The position numbers were made by a program, and so were the translations under genes. The notes below the pieces were generated by a model. That model saw only the letters and a program-made list of their open reading frames with translations, was not told where the DNA came from and made no database searches. A stretch of 64,000 nucleotides of DNA, taken from the NCBI GenBank assembly GCA_028823235.1, contig JAPKBW010000005.1, positions 62,001 through 126,000 of the forward strand. The letters are read 5' to 3'. Source of the stretch: Longimicrobiales bacterium. Lineage in GTDB: Bacteria; Gemmatimonadota; Gemmatimonadetes; Longimicrobiales; Gaopeijiaceae. This document shows positions 1 through 11,107 of the stretch, in pieces. Position 1 is the stretch's first letter. Every line of letters starts with the position of its first letter.

Positions 1-773
1 CCCTCTACCTGCTCGTCGGATGCGTAGAGGAATGACCCCGGTACCGGCGGCCCGCCCCGCCCCCAGAGGATCTTGCTCGGCACCTCGAGCCCTTGGACAG
101 GATCAGTCTTCAAAAGCTTCGCGCCCCGTGCGCCGAGTTCCGCAACCAGTCGTCCTTGGAGACCGCGTGTCCCGATGCCTGGCATCATGACAACGACATC
201 AGTGTCCAGCGATGCCGGTAACTGGCCGCCGGCCTCGTCCAGAGCCTTCAGTGCAAGTCGCGTGACAGTCGCGACGTCGGCCCGCCTACGCTCCGTGAGG
301 AGTCGTTCGTATCGCTGAAGTACCCGGAGCAGAAAGAGCTTCTTCTCCCACTGCCCGAAGCGGGCCGCATCGAGATCTCGAGGACCGATTCCCGCAGCCC
401 TTAACTCGCCGACGGCCCTGTGCACGTGCTTACGGAAGCCAACGCCTTCCGCGAGGTCACCGAGTGTGCCCCCTTCCGCTCTCAGGGCAAAGTCGAGGGC
501 CTCGTCGACGATCGCTTGCTGCTCGAAATTATCGAGAAGCGAGAGACCTGCCTGCTCCATACCCGCGAGCGCCACACGTTGCGCAAGTCGTTGTGGTGTA
601 GTGACTTCAAAGCCTATCCACCCATCTCCCACAAGAGCGAGACGCCGTAGAAGCTCGCGCCCTGCCGAGAAATTCGGGGCAAGCACAAGCTTGCGGGCAA
701 CTCGCTTCTGACGTGCGATGCGAGCGAGCGAGTCGACGAGTCGGGGGACAGCTCCCGTGGTGGTGTCGGTCAT
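1..773 (-). CDS. AddB-like PD-(D/E)XK nuclease/helicase family protein, N-terminal part
   Basis: An open frame starts at an ATG read leftwards from 773 and runs off the left edge, giving 257 codons of a larger protein. Near residue 27 it has a KLVLAPN-type strand followed by a GRELLRRLA helix, then a VTTPQRLAQ segment. A long helical region follows with ELRAAGIGPRDL and LLRVLQRYERLL blocks. This is the usual look of the N-terminus of AddB-type subunits, which lack Walker A and carry a C-terminal nuclease. The family works with an AddA/UvrD-type helicase on DNA ends for recombination. The expected partner would lie left of the window, so it cannot be checked. Family assignment is from overall pattern; the nuclease motif itself is not in view. 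Confidence 0.6.
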   Translation of the reverse strand, partial: MTDTTTGAVPRLVDSLARIARQKRVARKLVLAPNFSAGRELLRRLALVGDGWIGFEVTTPQRLAQRVALAGMEQAGLSLLDNFEQQAIVDEALDFALRAEGGTLGDLAEGVGFRKHVHRAVGELRAAGIGPRDLDAARFGQWEKKLFLLRVLQRYERLLTERRRADVATVTRLALKALDEAGGQLPASLDTDVVVMMPGIGTRGLQGRLVAELGARGAKLLKTDPVQGLEVPSKILWGRGGPPVPGSFLYASDEQVE

Positions 774-920
774 GCCCTCGGAGTGTGGGTGTGGCTACCG
801 CGCCGTCGCGTGGAGGATGGTGGCAAGATAGGCGACGCCGGGCCGTCCGGGGAGTGCGTTCGGCTCGGCCGTCACGTACCCTTCCCGGCAGAAATCTGTA
901 GCCAACCGGAGGTTAAGCCG

Positions 921-1212
921 ATGCTGCGTGAAAACCAGTGCCACTCTGTGCTGACACGACTCTTTTACATCGCGGCGGCAACAGTCGCGCTCACCGCACC
1001 CTCGGTAATCGAGGGTCAGGCCTACTGGCTAGGGCAGCAATTGGACTGGGACCGAAGGGCGCCGGATCGAAGTCCGTCCTGGATCTGTCCTCTATTTAGC
1101 GAAAGAGAAGGAGCATCGATTTGTGGACATCACCGAAGACCTGTCACTGCTCATCTTCTTCGCCACGCCCGGCCGTGAAGAAGATGCAGAAGGAGGCAGT
1201 TCGGATGCCTAG
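921..1212 (+). pseudogene. Secreted cupin-type protein, remnant with internal deletion and frameshift
   Basis: From ATG 921 one frame gives an N-terminus with a hydrophobic signal-like stretch (FYIAAATVALTAP) ending near EGQA. The good coding then switches frame at about 1035-1055. The second frame has a stop at 1030, so it cannot be an independent gene with a normal start. It continues to TAG 1210 and reads as the second half of a cupin barrel: a GRRIEVRPGSVLYLAKEKEH strand pair, then RFVDITEDLSLL and FFATPG. The first cupin motif (HxH...E) is missing, so sequence was lost between signal peptide and C-terminal half. I infer a dead gene. An assembly error alone would not explain the missing motif. 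Confidence 0.6.
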
Positions 1213-1239
1213 ACGTGGCACTGGAACCAGGGTCAGCCC

Positions 1240-1746
1240 ATGAAGATCTGGATCGATGCGGACGCGGCCCCCAACGACGTGAAGACTATCGTTGCGAAAG
1301 CCGCGCTGCGGCTCGAGGTCGAGACCGCGCTGGTCGCAAACCAGCGACTTCAACCCCCCGCGAATAATCCCTTCGTGTCCTCTGTGCGTGTCGAGGGTGG
1401 GCCCGACGTAGCCGACGACCACATCGCTGAGCATGCTGAGCCGGGTGACCTCGCCATTACGGCAGATATCCCACTCGCGGCACGACTCGTCGAAAAAGAC
1501 GTGAGTACGATCGACCCACGTGGGACGGAGTACACACGGGAGAACATCGGCGAGCGCCTCTCCGTCCGGGACTTCATGGATCAACTTCGCTCCACAGGCG
1601 TGGAGACAGGGGGGCCGCAGGCATGGAATCCACAGAACAAGCAGGCCTTTGCGTCGACCTTCGACAGGGTGCTGACGAAGCTGATGCGTGCGGCACAGAA
1701 GAAGGTGGCAAAAAAGGGGCCGATGGATCTCTCCTCCGGCCCCTGA
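1240..1746 (+). CDS. YaiI/YqxD family protein (UPF0178, DUF188)
   Basis: 168 residues, the normal length for this PIN-like-fold family, whose biochemical role is not settled. Visible hallmarks in order are MKIWIDADA at the N-terminus, LVANQ (32-36), ADDHI (60-64), GDLAITADIPLAA (70-82), a DPRG block near 92-95, a VRDFMDQLRSTG segment and GGPQAW near 124. The usual DADACP is DADAAP here, so the conserved cysteine is alanine. ATG 1240 follows a stretch without a strong ribosome site. The 3' end contains a hairpin that probably serves the converging glutamine synthetase gene. Confidence 0.9.
   Translation: MKIWIDADAAPNDVKTIVAKAALRLEVETALVANQRLQPPANNPFVSSVRVEGGPDVADDHIAEHAEPGDLAITADIPLAARLVEKDVSTIDPRGTEYTRENIGERLSVRDFMDQLRSTGVETGGPQAWNPQNKQAFASTFDRVLTKLMRAAQKKVAKKGPMDLSSGP
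1710..1743 (-). terminator. Rho-independent terminator for glnN-type gene, inside the 3' end of the YaiI gene
   Basis: Read on the minus strand, arms 1743-1737 and 1722-1716 (GGGGCCG with CGGCCCC) form a 7-bp stem with a 14-base loop. Six T (plus-strand A at 1710-1715) follow it. It lies 52 bases past the glutamine synthetase stop. Confidence 0.6.
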
Positions 1747-1794
1747 TCACTTCGACGAAGCTGGCGCGCCCACAGTCCCGACTGGCCCCCGTCG

Positions 1795-3975
1795 TTACTT
1801 CACAAAGAGCATGTCGCGGTAGGTCGGCACCGGCCAAAGGTCGTCCGGCACGATCCGCTCGAGCCTGTCGGCCGCGTCACGCACCGACTTCATCGCGGGA
1901 ATGATGTTGACCCGCATGTGCTCTGCCTTTGACACGACGTCGTCACCACCAAGCTCCTGATTCTGATTCGCCAACACGTCGATCGCGTCGGAAAGCTGGT
2001 TCACGAGTTCATTCACGCGGCGCGCAGTTCTGACTACACCCTCGGTATTCAAGTCGACGTCACTCGCCCGTTCTGCCGTGGAAAGTAACTCTCCCAGATA
2101 ACGGATCGCGGCGGGCAAAATCATGGTCTGAGCCATGTGCTGAGCGGTCTCGCCCTCAATATTGACCGTCATGAAGTACTGCTCGACATAGATCTCGTAC
2201 CGGGACTCGAGCTCGCGATGCGAGAGAACCCCATACTTCTCAAAGAGAGCTGTATTCTTCTCGTCGACGATCCTCGGGAGCGCATCCATAGTGCTCCGCA
2301 GGTTGAGCAAGCCGCGCTCCTCAGCCTCGGTCACCCATTCGCCCGAGTAGTTGTCCCCGTTGAAGACGACATGCTTGAAATCGGGGACCTCGGCGGCCAA
2401 CAGCTCCCGAAGTGCGTCGTCAAAAGATGCCCCTTTCTCGATCTCGCTCTCGAGCGTCGTGCACAGCTCATCGAGCGACTCGGCTACGATCGTGTTCAGC
2501 ACCATCGTGGGGAAAGAGACACTCTGGGACGAACCCAGTGCGCGGAACTCCCACTTGTTTCCAGTGAAGGCGAATGGTGAGGTCCGATTCCGATCACCTG
2601 CATGCTTTGGCAGGCTCGGAAGCACCTTCACTCCGAGCCCAAGCAGCCCGTCAGGCTTGCTGCTCGTAGCCTCCCCCATCTTTTCGATCTGCTCGAAGAT
2701 GTCCTGGAGTTGATCGCCACAAAACGCGGAGATGATCGCCGGGGGAGCTTCGTTCGCGCCGAGCCGGTGGTCATTCCCCGCATGGGCGACAGCCGCACGC
2801 AGAAGATCCTGATGCCTCGCGACAGCCCGAAGAACGGAGGCCGTGAAGAAGAGAAACTGCATGTTGTCATGCGGTGTCTCGCCTGGCTCGAGCAGGTTCT
2901 GCTCGTCCGTACCCATGGACCAGTTGAGATGCTTGCCACTGCCGTTTACACCCTGGAACGGTTTCTCGTGCATCAAGCAGACGAGGCCATACTTCCTCGC
3001 CACCCGCCGCAGCGTCGACATCACGAGCTGCTGATGGTCGGCAGCCTGGTTCGCGTCTTCATAGATCGGCGCCATCTCGTACTGACTTGGCGCGACTTCG
3101 TTGTGGCGTGTGGTAACGGGCACACCGAGGCGGTAAAGCTCGAACTCGACCTCATTCATATACTCGAGCACGCGATCGGGAATCGATCCGAAATAATGGT
3201 CGTCCATCTCCTGACCCTTCGGTGGCTTCGTACCGAACAGAGTCCGCCCTGCCGTCTGCAGGTCGGGTCGACGGAAGTAGAACTCCTCGTCCACCAGGAA
3301 GAACTCCTGCTCTGCGCCGCAGGTTGCCCTCACAGCCAGCGGCGGTGAGCCAAAGAGCCGTAGCGCACGCCGAGCCTGCTCGTCGATCGCGTTCATCGAC
3401 CGGAGGAGCGGCGTCTTCTTGTCGAGGGCGTCACCTGCCCACGATGCGAACGCAGTCGGGATGCAAAGATAGGCACCTCCTGGGCCCTCCATCATGAAGG
3501 CCGGAGACGTCGGATCCCACGCGGTATATCCACGGGCCTCGAACGTCGCGCGCAACCCACCTGACGGGAACGATGACGCGTCAGGCTCACCCTGGATGAG
3601 CTCCTTGCCGCGGAACTCGGTGATAGCGCGTCCATCACCGGTCGGCTTCAGAAACGAATCGTGCTTCTCAGCAGTACTCCCGGTCAGCGGCTGGAACCAG
3701 TGCGTATAGTGGGTGGCGCCCTTTTCAAGAGCCCACTCCTTCATGGCCGATGCGACCGCATCTGCGACCGAGGAGTCGAGTTCGGTGCCGTTCTGCATCG
3801 TCGAAAGCAAGGCTTCAAACTGAACGGTCGGGATCCGCGCCTCCATCTGGTGGATGCTGAAGACGTTCTCACCGAAGACGGACTCAAGGTCAGTTCGGTG
3901 ATGCTTCTCAGCGGAAGGAGTCGAATCGTACTTTGCCGCCGCCAGCGAATCGAAGCGTGGAATCACTCTGCTCAT
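1795..3975 (-). CDS. glnN: Glutamine synthetase type III
   Basis: 726 residues, matching the long GSIII family (about 700-730) rather than GSI (about 470). The enzyme makes glutamine from glutamate, ammonia and ATP in the cytoplasm and is the main entry of ammonia into metabolism. Recognisable catalytic-core blocks are [17 protein letters not shown], a [12 protein letters not shown] active-site segment, [14 protein letters not shown], and [20 protein letters not shown] near residue 480-500. ATG 3975 begins [11 protein letters not shown]. It is transcribed away from the ATPase gene at 4109, so the short 4000-4100 interval must hold divergent promoters. No linked PII or nitrogen-regulator gene is seen. 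Confidence in family is very high. Confidence 0.95.
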   Translation of the reverse strand: MSRVIPRFDSLAAAKYDSTPSAEKHHRTDLESVFGENVFSIHQMEARIPTVQFEALLSTMQNGTELDSSVADAVASAMKEWALEKGATHYTHWFQPLTGSTAEKHDSFLKPTGDGRAITEFRGKELIQGEPDASSFPSGGLRATFEARGYTAWDPTSPAFMMEGPGGAYLCIPTAFASWAGDALDKKTPLLRSMNAIDEQARRALRLFGSPPLAVRATCGAEQEFFLVDEEFYFRRPDLQTAGRTLFGTKPPKGQEMDDHYFGSIPDRVLEYMNEVEFELYRLGVPVTTRHNEVAPSQYEMAPIYEDANQAADHQQLVMSTLRRVARKYGLVCLMHEKPFQGVNGSGKHLNWSMGTDEQNLLEPGETPHDNMQFLFFTASVLRAVARHQDLLRAAVAHAGNDHRLGANEAPPAIISAFCGDQLQDIFEQIEKMGEATSSKPDGLLGLGVKVLPSLPKHAGDRNRTSPFAFTGNKWEFRALGSSQSVSFPTMVLNTIVAESLDELCTTLESEIEKGASFDDALRELLAAEVPDFKHVVFNGDNYSGEWVTEAEERGLLNLRSTMDALPRIVDEKNTALFEKYGVLSHRELESRYEIYVEQYFMTVNIEGETAQHMAQTMILPAAIRYLGELLSTAERASDVDLNTEGVVRTARRVNELVNQLSDAIDVLANQNQELGGDDVVSKAEHMRVNIIPAMKSVRDAADRLERIVPDDLWPVPTYRDMLFVK

Positions 3976-4060
3976 GAAGACGCACTCCGGGGGGGATGAT
4001 GAACCTTAAGGACGGAAGGTCACCACGCCTGTCTCCTCACTCAAGGCTCGCTCGCCAGTA

Positions 4061-4088
4061 TTGTGGCTAAATGTCCTTACGCTAATAT
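4061..4088 (+). promoter_or_regulatory. Candidate sigma70-type promoter of the DUF234-type ATPase gene
   Basis: TTGTGG at 4061-4066 and TAATAT at 4083-4088 are separated by 16 bases within a strikingly AT-rich patch (about 4060-4135). The presumed start codon at 4109 is only 20 bases from the -10 box and has no Shine-Dalgarno sequence, so the mRNA may have a very short leader. Matches to consensus are partial. Confidence 0.3.
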
Positions 4089-4108
4089 TTCATGACGTAC
4101 CCTTATTC

Positions 4109-5524
4109 ATGAGGCATTGGCTTATTTTTATTGGTAGATCACGTGAACTCGGCCGGCTACGCGCACTGTTTGATGCGTCGGTGCCAAAGCTGACGTGTGT
4201 GTCAGGACTCAGAGGATCCGGAAAGTCCGCACTGGTGCGCCGGGCCGCCGCAGGCTTTCCGAGCGTGGCTCTTACGTTCGCGCCTGAGCCGGATCCCGGA
4301 CTCCGAGCTGCATTCGCGGACGCGGTCAATCATGCCGGACAGAGGCTCTACAATTGGGACGACATCGTCTCGCGGGACGATGCTTGGTCAGATCTGTTCG
4401 AGGCGATCATCCATCTCGCAGCCGCGAGCACTGCTCCGTTCATCGTGATCCTAGACGACGCGGGACGTCTGGCTCAGGCGCGCTCACGCTTTGTCGCCCC
4501 ATTGGAGACAGCTGCACATCATGCAGCCGAGCGCGGCGTACGGGTCCACTTCGTTCTCGTCGGACCCGAGGCCGAGCTACCGGTGTTCTCAGACGACGCC
4601 CGGGGAACCCTAGCGACCCTTCGCCTAGACCCCCTGCCACTCCGTGCCGCGGCACGTTGGCTTCCGGGTCACCGCCCCCATGAACAGGTGAGAGCGTACG
4701 GCGTATTTGGAGGGCTGCCCCGTGTGCTCTCAATGCTGGACGCCTCGGTCACTGTAGGTACGAATGTCCGAAGGCTCCTCTTGGCCGACTCCGGAGCGCT
4801 GACCGACGCACCGTTTTCCTGGCTCGAGCGAGAAGTCCAAACCCCCTCTCGCTACGTTGCGATTCTCCGAACGCTAGCAATGGGCGAGGCGAACTGGAAT
4901 ACCGTGCACCAAGGCGTCGCAGACCTTACGCGCAGCGGACAGGTCGCACCGTACCTAAATCGTCTCGTGGAGCTCGGAATGGTTGAAATGCGCCGTTCAC
5001 TTGATGCCGGGCCACGGAGTCGATCGACTCGCTACTCCATCACCGATCCCTTTCTGGCGTTCTGGTTCCGGTTCGTTCTTCCCTGGCGGCTCGAAGAAAT
5101 TAAAGAAGGGGCCGGGCCCTATTACACGCGTGTGGTACGGCCCGGCATCAACCACCACATGAATTGCATGCTCCCGCGAATCGGCCGACAGCACATGCAG
5201 TTCGATGCGCGGGAAAGCATCGGCTCCGCGCCTCGCGAGAACGGAAGTCTTTGGGGACCTGACTACGACATTCCGATGGCAGGGATCCTCAATTCAGGAG
5301 CAGCATTCTACGGGACAACTCAATGGAGCGACATCGAGACCGACACCGCGGCGCTGGACCACCTAGACGGTCAGGTTCGTGCGACGAGGTACGGATTCGG
5401 GCGGGAGCGACGACTACGCATCATCGTCACAGGAAGGCCCGCGAGTGCAAGCCTCAGGCGCGGGGTCGCCCGCCGACATGACGCCAAGCTCATCGACGCC
5501 ACCGCCCTGCTGGGGTCGGAATAA
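4109..5524 (+). CDS. Archaeal-type AAA ATPase with C-terminal DUF234-like region
   Basis: From ATG 4109 the protein has 471 residues. It opens with FIGRSRELGRLRALF, the usual lead-in of archaeal-type STAND/AAA ATPases. Walker A is GLRGSGKS (33-40) and Walker B is FIVILDDA (111-118). A winged-helix-like segment follows (LNRLVELGMVEMRRS), then the DUF234 hallmark YSITDPFLAFWFRFVLP and a C-terminal alpha/beta region that in relatives is nuclease-like. Substrate and role are unknown. These ATPases are commoner in archaea and in scattered, possibly transferred, bacterial loci. An in-frame TTG at 4061 would add 16 residues but overlaps the candidate promoter, so I prefer 4109. It converges with gyrB. 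Confidence 0.75.
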   Translation: MRHWLIFIGRSRELGRLRALFDASVPKLTCVSGLRGSGKSALVRRAAAGFPSVALTFAPEPDPGLRAAFADAVNHAGQRLYNWDDIVSRDDAWSDLFEAIIHLAAASTAPFIVILDDAGRLAQARSRFVAPLETAAHHAAERGVRVHFVLVGPEAELPVFSDDARGTLATLRLDPLPLRAAARWLPGHRPHEQVRAYGVFGGLPRVLSMLDASVTVGTNVRRLLLADSGALTDAPFSWLEREVQTPSRYVAILRTLAMGEANWNTVHQGVADLTRSGQVAPYLNRLVELGMVEMRRSLDAGPRSRSTRYSITDPFLAFWFRFVLPWRLEEIKEGAGPYYTRVVRPGINHHMNCMLPRIGRQHMQFDARESIGSAPRENGSLWGPDYDIPMAGILNSGAAFYGTTQWSDIETDTAALDHLDGQVRATRYGFGRERRLRIIVTGRPASASLRRGVARRHDAKLIDATALLGSE

Positions 5525-5607
5525 GCAGCGAGGTGCGCCGGATCTGAATCCGCCGTGCCCCACTGATGCACCGGTCCGGCGATCTCGCCGCAGCACTTCG
5601 CGCGGCG

Positions 5608-7575
<1,968 letters not shown>

Positions 7576-7899
7576 TTAACCCGTCTCCGCGAGTACGAAG
7601 ACGATCCTCGTCATCGGCGTCTCCGGCATGCGTTCGTTCACGCACGCCAGGAAGTCGCCTTTCATCATGTTCAGTTCCATCAGCCAGGCACTCGTCCGCA
7701 CTTCTACAATGAGCGTCCGGTCATCCACGCTCCGTGCCCGAGTCACCTCTGCGACCTTCTCCCCGACCAGCCTCGGCCAGAGCTCGAGCAAGTTCATACG
7801 CCGCACTTGGTCAGCGACGCCATGCTCTTCCAGTAAATCCGACAGCACTGCGTCGACCCGCACCGGCTTGTTCCCCCCACCTGTATACGGATAGCCCAT
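7576..7899 (-). CDS. dciA: DUF721 protein, DciA-like
   Basis: 107 residues from the ATG at 7899, which overlaps the recF stop as TGATG and so suggests translational coupling. A GTG at 7932 would lie inside recF. The core LLELWPRLVGEKVAEVTRARSV, then LIVEVRTSAWLMEL, is the typical DUF721/DciA pattern. DciA proteins help load the replicative helicase in bacteria lacking DnaC. Position between recF and gyrB matches many genomes where this family sits near the replication origin. Function here is inferred from family and neighbourhood. Confidence 0.85.
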   Translation of the reverse strand: MGYPYTGGGNKPVRVDAVLSDLLEEHGVADQVRRMNLLELWPRLVGEKVAEVTRARSVDDRTLIVEVRTSAWLMELNMMKGDFLACVNERMPETPMTRIVFVLAETG

Positions 7900-9026
7900 C
7901 AGGTGCTGATCTCCCCGCACCGAATCCGCCACCGTGGCAACGCGTCTTTCCGCATACGCACATCCGCGTCCTTCGGGGCGGTCAACACAACTTGGCCGGT
8001 GTCCTCGGCCTCCATGAGGTCCAGGATTCTCTCACTCCTGCCTCCATCGAGCTCGGCGAACACATCGTCCAGCAGGATGAGCGGCCGCTGGCTCCTGCGC
8101 TCCCGAATGGTCATCGCCTCTACTAGCCGTAACGCGAGAGCTGCGGTGCGCCGCTGTCCCCCCGAGCCATAATCTCGGAAATCGAGGCCGGCCCGATCGT
8201 CTTCGATTTGCAGGCGCATGTCATCCCGATGCGGCCCAACCACGGTCACACCCATGCGACGCTCTCGGTCTGCCGAATCATCCAGCGCCTCGCGAAACGC
8301 ACCCGTGATCATCTCGAGCGTGGGCACTTCTGGTAAAGTGACATTCGGTCGGTACGTCATGCAGGCCCGAGCATCGTCGCTGACTCTCTGGTAGTAGTCA
8401 CCGAACGCGCCACACCGGGCTGCAATCCAAGTCGTCCTCTCGAGCATGACCCGAGCACCGGCGTTGATAAGCCCCTGGTCCCAGGCCGCCACGACCGACC
8501 CAGCGGCACTCGACTTGAGTGAGGCGTTTCTTCTCCGCAGGACCTTTCGATAGTCCGTCAGGGAGGAGAGGTACCCGGGCTCGTTCAACGAAAGCAGAAT
8601 ATCCAGAAACCTTCGGCGCTCCGATGGGCCACCACTGACCAGCTCGATATCCGACGGAGAAAAAATCACGGCGGAAAGTCGCCCGAGCGCGTCGCTCATG
8701 CGGTCCGGCTCACTCCCGTCAACCGAGATCTTCTTCCGCTTGCCCTTCTTCTGAAAGGCAGCCGCGATTTCAGTTCGGTGGCTCCCATGCGTCTCATATG
8801 ACTCGGTGGTTCCCACCACGCGGAACACCTCCGCGTCGAATCCGACCATCTGCTCGTCACGAGCACCTCGGAAGGATCGAAATGTCTCAAGGTAGTAGAT
8901 CGCCTCGAGAAAATTCGACTTGCCCTGGGCGTTGTCACCAATCAACGCGACCCCTTCCAGAGGAATCTCCAGATGCTGCGAATGGAGGTTCCGAAAGTGT
9001 CGAAGAGCGAGCGTGCTCAGGCGCAC
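7899..9026 (-). CDS. recF: DNA replication/repair protein RecF
   Basis: Structural-maintenance-type ATPase that helps load RecA at gaps. Landmarks are Walker A GDNAQGKSNFLEAIYY, the SGGQRRTAALALRL signature and Walker B LILLDDVFAELDGGRS. I choose GTG 9026 (VRLSTLALRHFRNL), where family members normally begin with a short strand before FRN. An in-frame start at 9089 would add 21 residues of unlikely sequence. The resulting 375 residues are typical. Upstream is a crotonase gene rather than dnaN or dnaA, so the usual origin operon is broken here. Confidence 0.93.
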   Translation of the reverse strand: MRLSTLALRHFRNLHSQHLEIPLEGVALIGDNAQGKSNFLEAIYYLETFRSFRGARDEQMVGFDAEVFRVVGTTESYETHGSHRTEIAAAFQKKGKRKKISVDGSEPDRMSDALGRLSAVIFSPSDIELVSGGPSERRRFLDILLSLNEPGYLSSLTDYRKVLRRRNASLKSSAAGSVVAAWDQGLINAGARVMLERTTWIAARCGAFGDYYQRVSDDARACMTYRPNVTLPEVPTLEMITGAFREALDDSADRERRMGVTVVGPHRDDMRLQIEDDRAGLDFRDYGSGGQRRTAALALRLVEAMTIRERRSQRPLILLDDVFAELDGGRSERILDLMEAEDTGQVVLTAPKDADVRMRKDALPRWRIRCGEIST

Positions 9027-9168
9027 GGCCCGCGACTTAGGAGAGTCCCTGAATACATAGACAAATCTAACGATTTGCCGCCGGACCATCTACCGCTTTC
9101 GTCCCCGGATTTGTTGGGTTTTCCTATTCCACCTTGAAGGGGCCCCAGGCGCCCCAAGGCGCGGGAAG

Positions 9169-9954
9169 CTACTCGCCCTTAAAGTCCGGCTTCCGCTTCT
9201 CCAGGAACGCCTCCATGCCTTCACGCATGTCGTCGGTCGAGGCCAGTAGGCCGAAAAGGGACGACTCAAAATCCAACGCCTCGGCCGTCGCTGTGTCCAG
9301 GCCACGATAGATTGACTCGAGTGCCATCCGAATCGCGACCGGCCCATTTTTCGTAACCCGCCGGAGGAGTGACTTGGCCTCCTCCATCAAAGCATCAGGC
9401 TCAACGACGGATATGACGAGGCCAATAGTCTCTGCACGCTCCGCATCGACCATATCTCCCGTCAGCGTCAGCTCAATGGCTCGCCCGAGCCCGATGAGTC
9501 TCGCCAACCGGATGGTGCCGCCGTATCCCGGAATGATTCCGAGCCCCACCTCAGGCAGGCCAAAGCGCGCGCTCGAACTGGCAATACGCATGTGGCAGGC
9601 TAGCGCGAGTTCACATCCGCCGCCCAGCGCGTAGCCGCCGACGGCCGCGAGAACAGGCTTCGGGAACCGCTCAATTGCCCTGAACACATCCTGTCCGTCT
9701 CTGCTCACCCGAACACCGGTTACCGAGTTCATTGTCGCGAGTTCGCCGATATCCGCCCCGGCTACGAATGCCTTCCGTCCGGCCCCGGTGAGGATGACAC
9801 CACGCACGTTGCCGTCGTCACGGAGACTCGAGAACACCTCCCCGACCTCCCGCACAACTTGGGCATTCAAGGCGTTCAACTTGTCCTGACGATCGATCGA
9901 TACGATAGCCAGCTCGCCATCCCACTCAACGCGGACATACTCAAGATCTACCAT
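9169..9954 (-). CDS. Enoyl-CoA hydratase/crotonase family protein, both catalytic glutamates present
   Basis: 261 residues. The oxyanion-hole and first catalytic Glu block is GGYALGGGCELALAC, and the second is FGLPEVGLGIIPGYGGT. The substrate-binding AGADIGEL segment is also present. With both glutamates kept, this is the crotonase in the window most likely to be a genuine enoyl-CoA hydratase in fatty-acid or related acyl-CoA breakdown. It ends DFKGE, the common crotonase tail. It precedes recF on the same strand with a 142-base gap and probably has its own promoter in the divergent 9955-10132 interval shared with ssb. Confidence 0.9.
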   Translation of the reverse strand: MVDLEYVRVEWDGELAIVSIDRQDKLNALNAQVVREVGEVFSSLRDDGNVRGVILTGAGRKAFVAGADIGELATMNSVTGVRVSRDGQDVFRAIERFPKPVLAAVGGYALGGGCELALACHMRIASSSARFGLPEVGLGIIPGYGGTIRLARLIGLGRAIELTLTGDMVDAERAETIGLVISVVEPDALMEEAKSLLRRVTKNGPVAIRMALESIYRGLDTATAEALDFESSLFGLLASTDDMREGMEAFLEKRKPDFKGE

Positions 9955-10132
9955 TCGGACCGTGACTCCTACCTGGTTTTCACAAAGACGAAACGCTGCA
10001 AGCTAGCGACCTGAACCGTGATGGAAAAACCGACGCACAGCGCTTAACTTCTGGGCCTTCCCAATACTGCGTCACAGCAGGGAAAGCCAACTGCCGCCGT
10101 GACGATTCAGCGCCACAGGAGTGAGGTCCGCA

Positions 10133-10594
10133 ATGAGTCGATCGCTTAATAAAGTCATGCTCATCGGAAATGTCGGTAGTGACCCGGAGATCAGGGCAAC
10201 CGGTTCAGGAAACCGGGTCGCCAAGCTATCGGTAGCAACGAATCGTTCTTGGACCGACCGGACCACAGGCCAGAAGACGGACAAGACCGAGTGGCATCGC
10301 CTGACGTTTTTCGGTCGCCTCGTGGACGTGGTCGAGCAGTGGGTGAAGAAGGGAGACCGACTCTACATCGAAGGCAGGATCGAATATTCACAGACCGAGA
10401 GCGACAATGGTCCGAAGTACTGGACGGACATCGTCGTGTCTGAAATGGTGATGCTCGGATCGAACAGCGGCGGCGGTGAGGGTGGCAACTACGACGGCGG
10501 AAACGCTGGCAGCGGGGGCGACCTCACTGAAGACAGAAAATCGCCAGGTGGCCACTCACCCACAGCCCACGCCGGCGGCGACCTTCCGTTCTAG
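10133..10594 (+). CDS. ssb: Single-stranded DNA-binding protein
   Basis: 153 residues from ATG 10133, preceded by AGGAGTGAGG. An in-frame GTG at 10121 falls inside that ribosome site. The OB-fold is clear: LNKVMLIGNVGSDPEIR, VAKLSVATNRSW, KTEWHRLTFFGRLVDVVEQWVKKGDRLYIEGRI. A glycine-rich linker (about 115-130) follows, then the conserved tip ends GGDLPF, close to the usual DDIPF that binds partner proteins. It coats single-stranded DNA in replication and repair. Confidence 0.95.
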   Translation: MSRSLNKVMLIGNVGSDPEIRATGSGNRVAKLSVATNRSWTDRTTGQKTDKTEWHRLTFFGRLVDVVEQWVKKGDRLYIEGRIEYSQTESDNGPKYWTDIVVSEMVMLGSNSGGGEGGNYDGGNAGSGGDLTEDRKSPGGHSPTAHAGGDLPF

Positions 10595-10634
10595 CTACAC
10601 GGACCGCCGACAGAGGCGGCCCGGCAGAGCCAGG

Positions 10635-10985
10635 TCAGCTCGATTCGTCGGGCGGGGCTTCGCCCTGCGGAGGCACATCCGCCTCCCAAAGACCCATGAA
10701 GTACTCCTCATACAGATCTGGATGAGCACGGTAGTCCTCGACCCACACTTCGAACGGCGGCAATGCCACTCGATTGCCAATCCAGTCGGTCGCGACTCGG
10801 ACCATCTCCGCGTAGGAGATATCGACCTCGCCGCCCTCCTCACGGTAGGCGCGATGCGCGAGCAGGTAGATCTCGTCGGGACTCATGTACACAAGCAAGT
10901 CCGCGACCTGCGCCGAACAGTAGTCGTGATACTTGGCGCGCAGGACGTGCAACGGCTCGCCCGAGTCCTTCCTGTCTCCGTCCAC
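10635..10985 (-). CDS. Unrecognised protein with a C-terminal W-x-E-D module (copy 1)
   Basis: 116 residues from GTG 10985, which has GGAGG seven bases upstream. I do not recognise the family. It is acidic, mostly helical, and contains LLVYMSPDEIYLLAHRAYREE in its middle. The C-terminal segment ALPPFEVWVEDYRAHPDLYE is the same pattern found at the N-terminus of the product at 11681-12097 and the C-terminus of the product at 13316-13999 (consensus P-x-F-x-x-W-x-E-D-x-x-x-x-P-[DE]-x-Y). It converges with ssb. No function can be assigned. Confidence 0.6.
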   Translation of the reverse strand: MDGDRKDSGEPLHVLRAKYHDYCSAQVADLLVYMSPDEIYLLAHRAYREEGGEVDISYAEMVRVATDWIGNRVALPPFEVWVEDYRAHPDLYEEYFMGLWEADVPPQGEAPPDESS

Positions 10986-11107
10986 TGCGATGCCTCCGCC
11001 GGACGTGAAGCCCCCGAATCTGTCGGGCGCGACCTTGACAACCTCTCAGCTGGTCGTGCCTACGTTTGAGCCGCAGCGCCTTTAGTGCAAGCCTTTTGGA
11101 ATGCGCC

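Noticed and set aside
5525-5607. Hairpin CGGAT/ATCCG between the ATPase gene and gyrB as a terminator
   Set aside because: Short stem and no T-tract on either strand.
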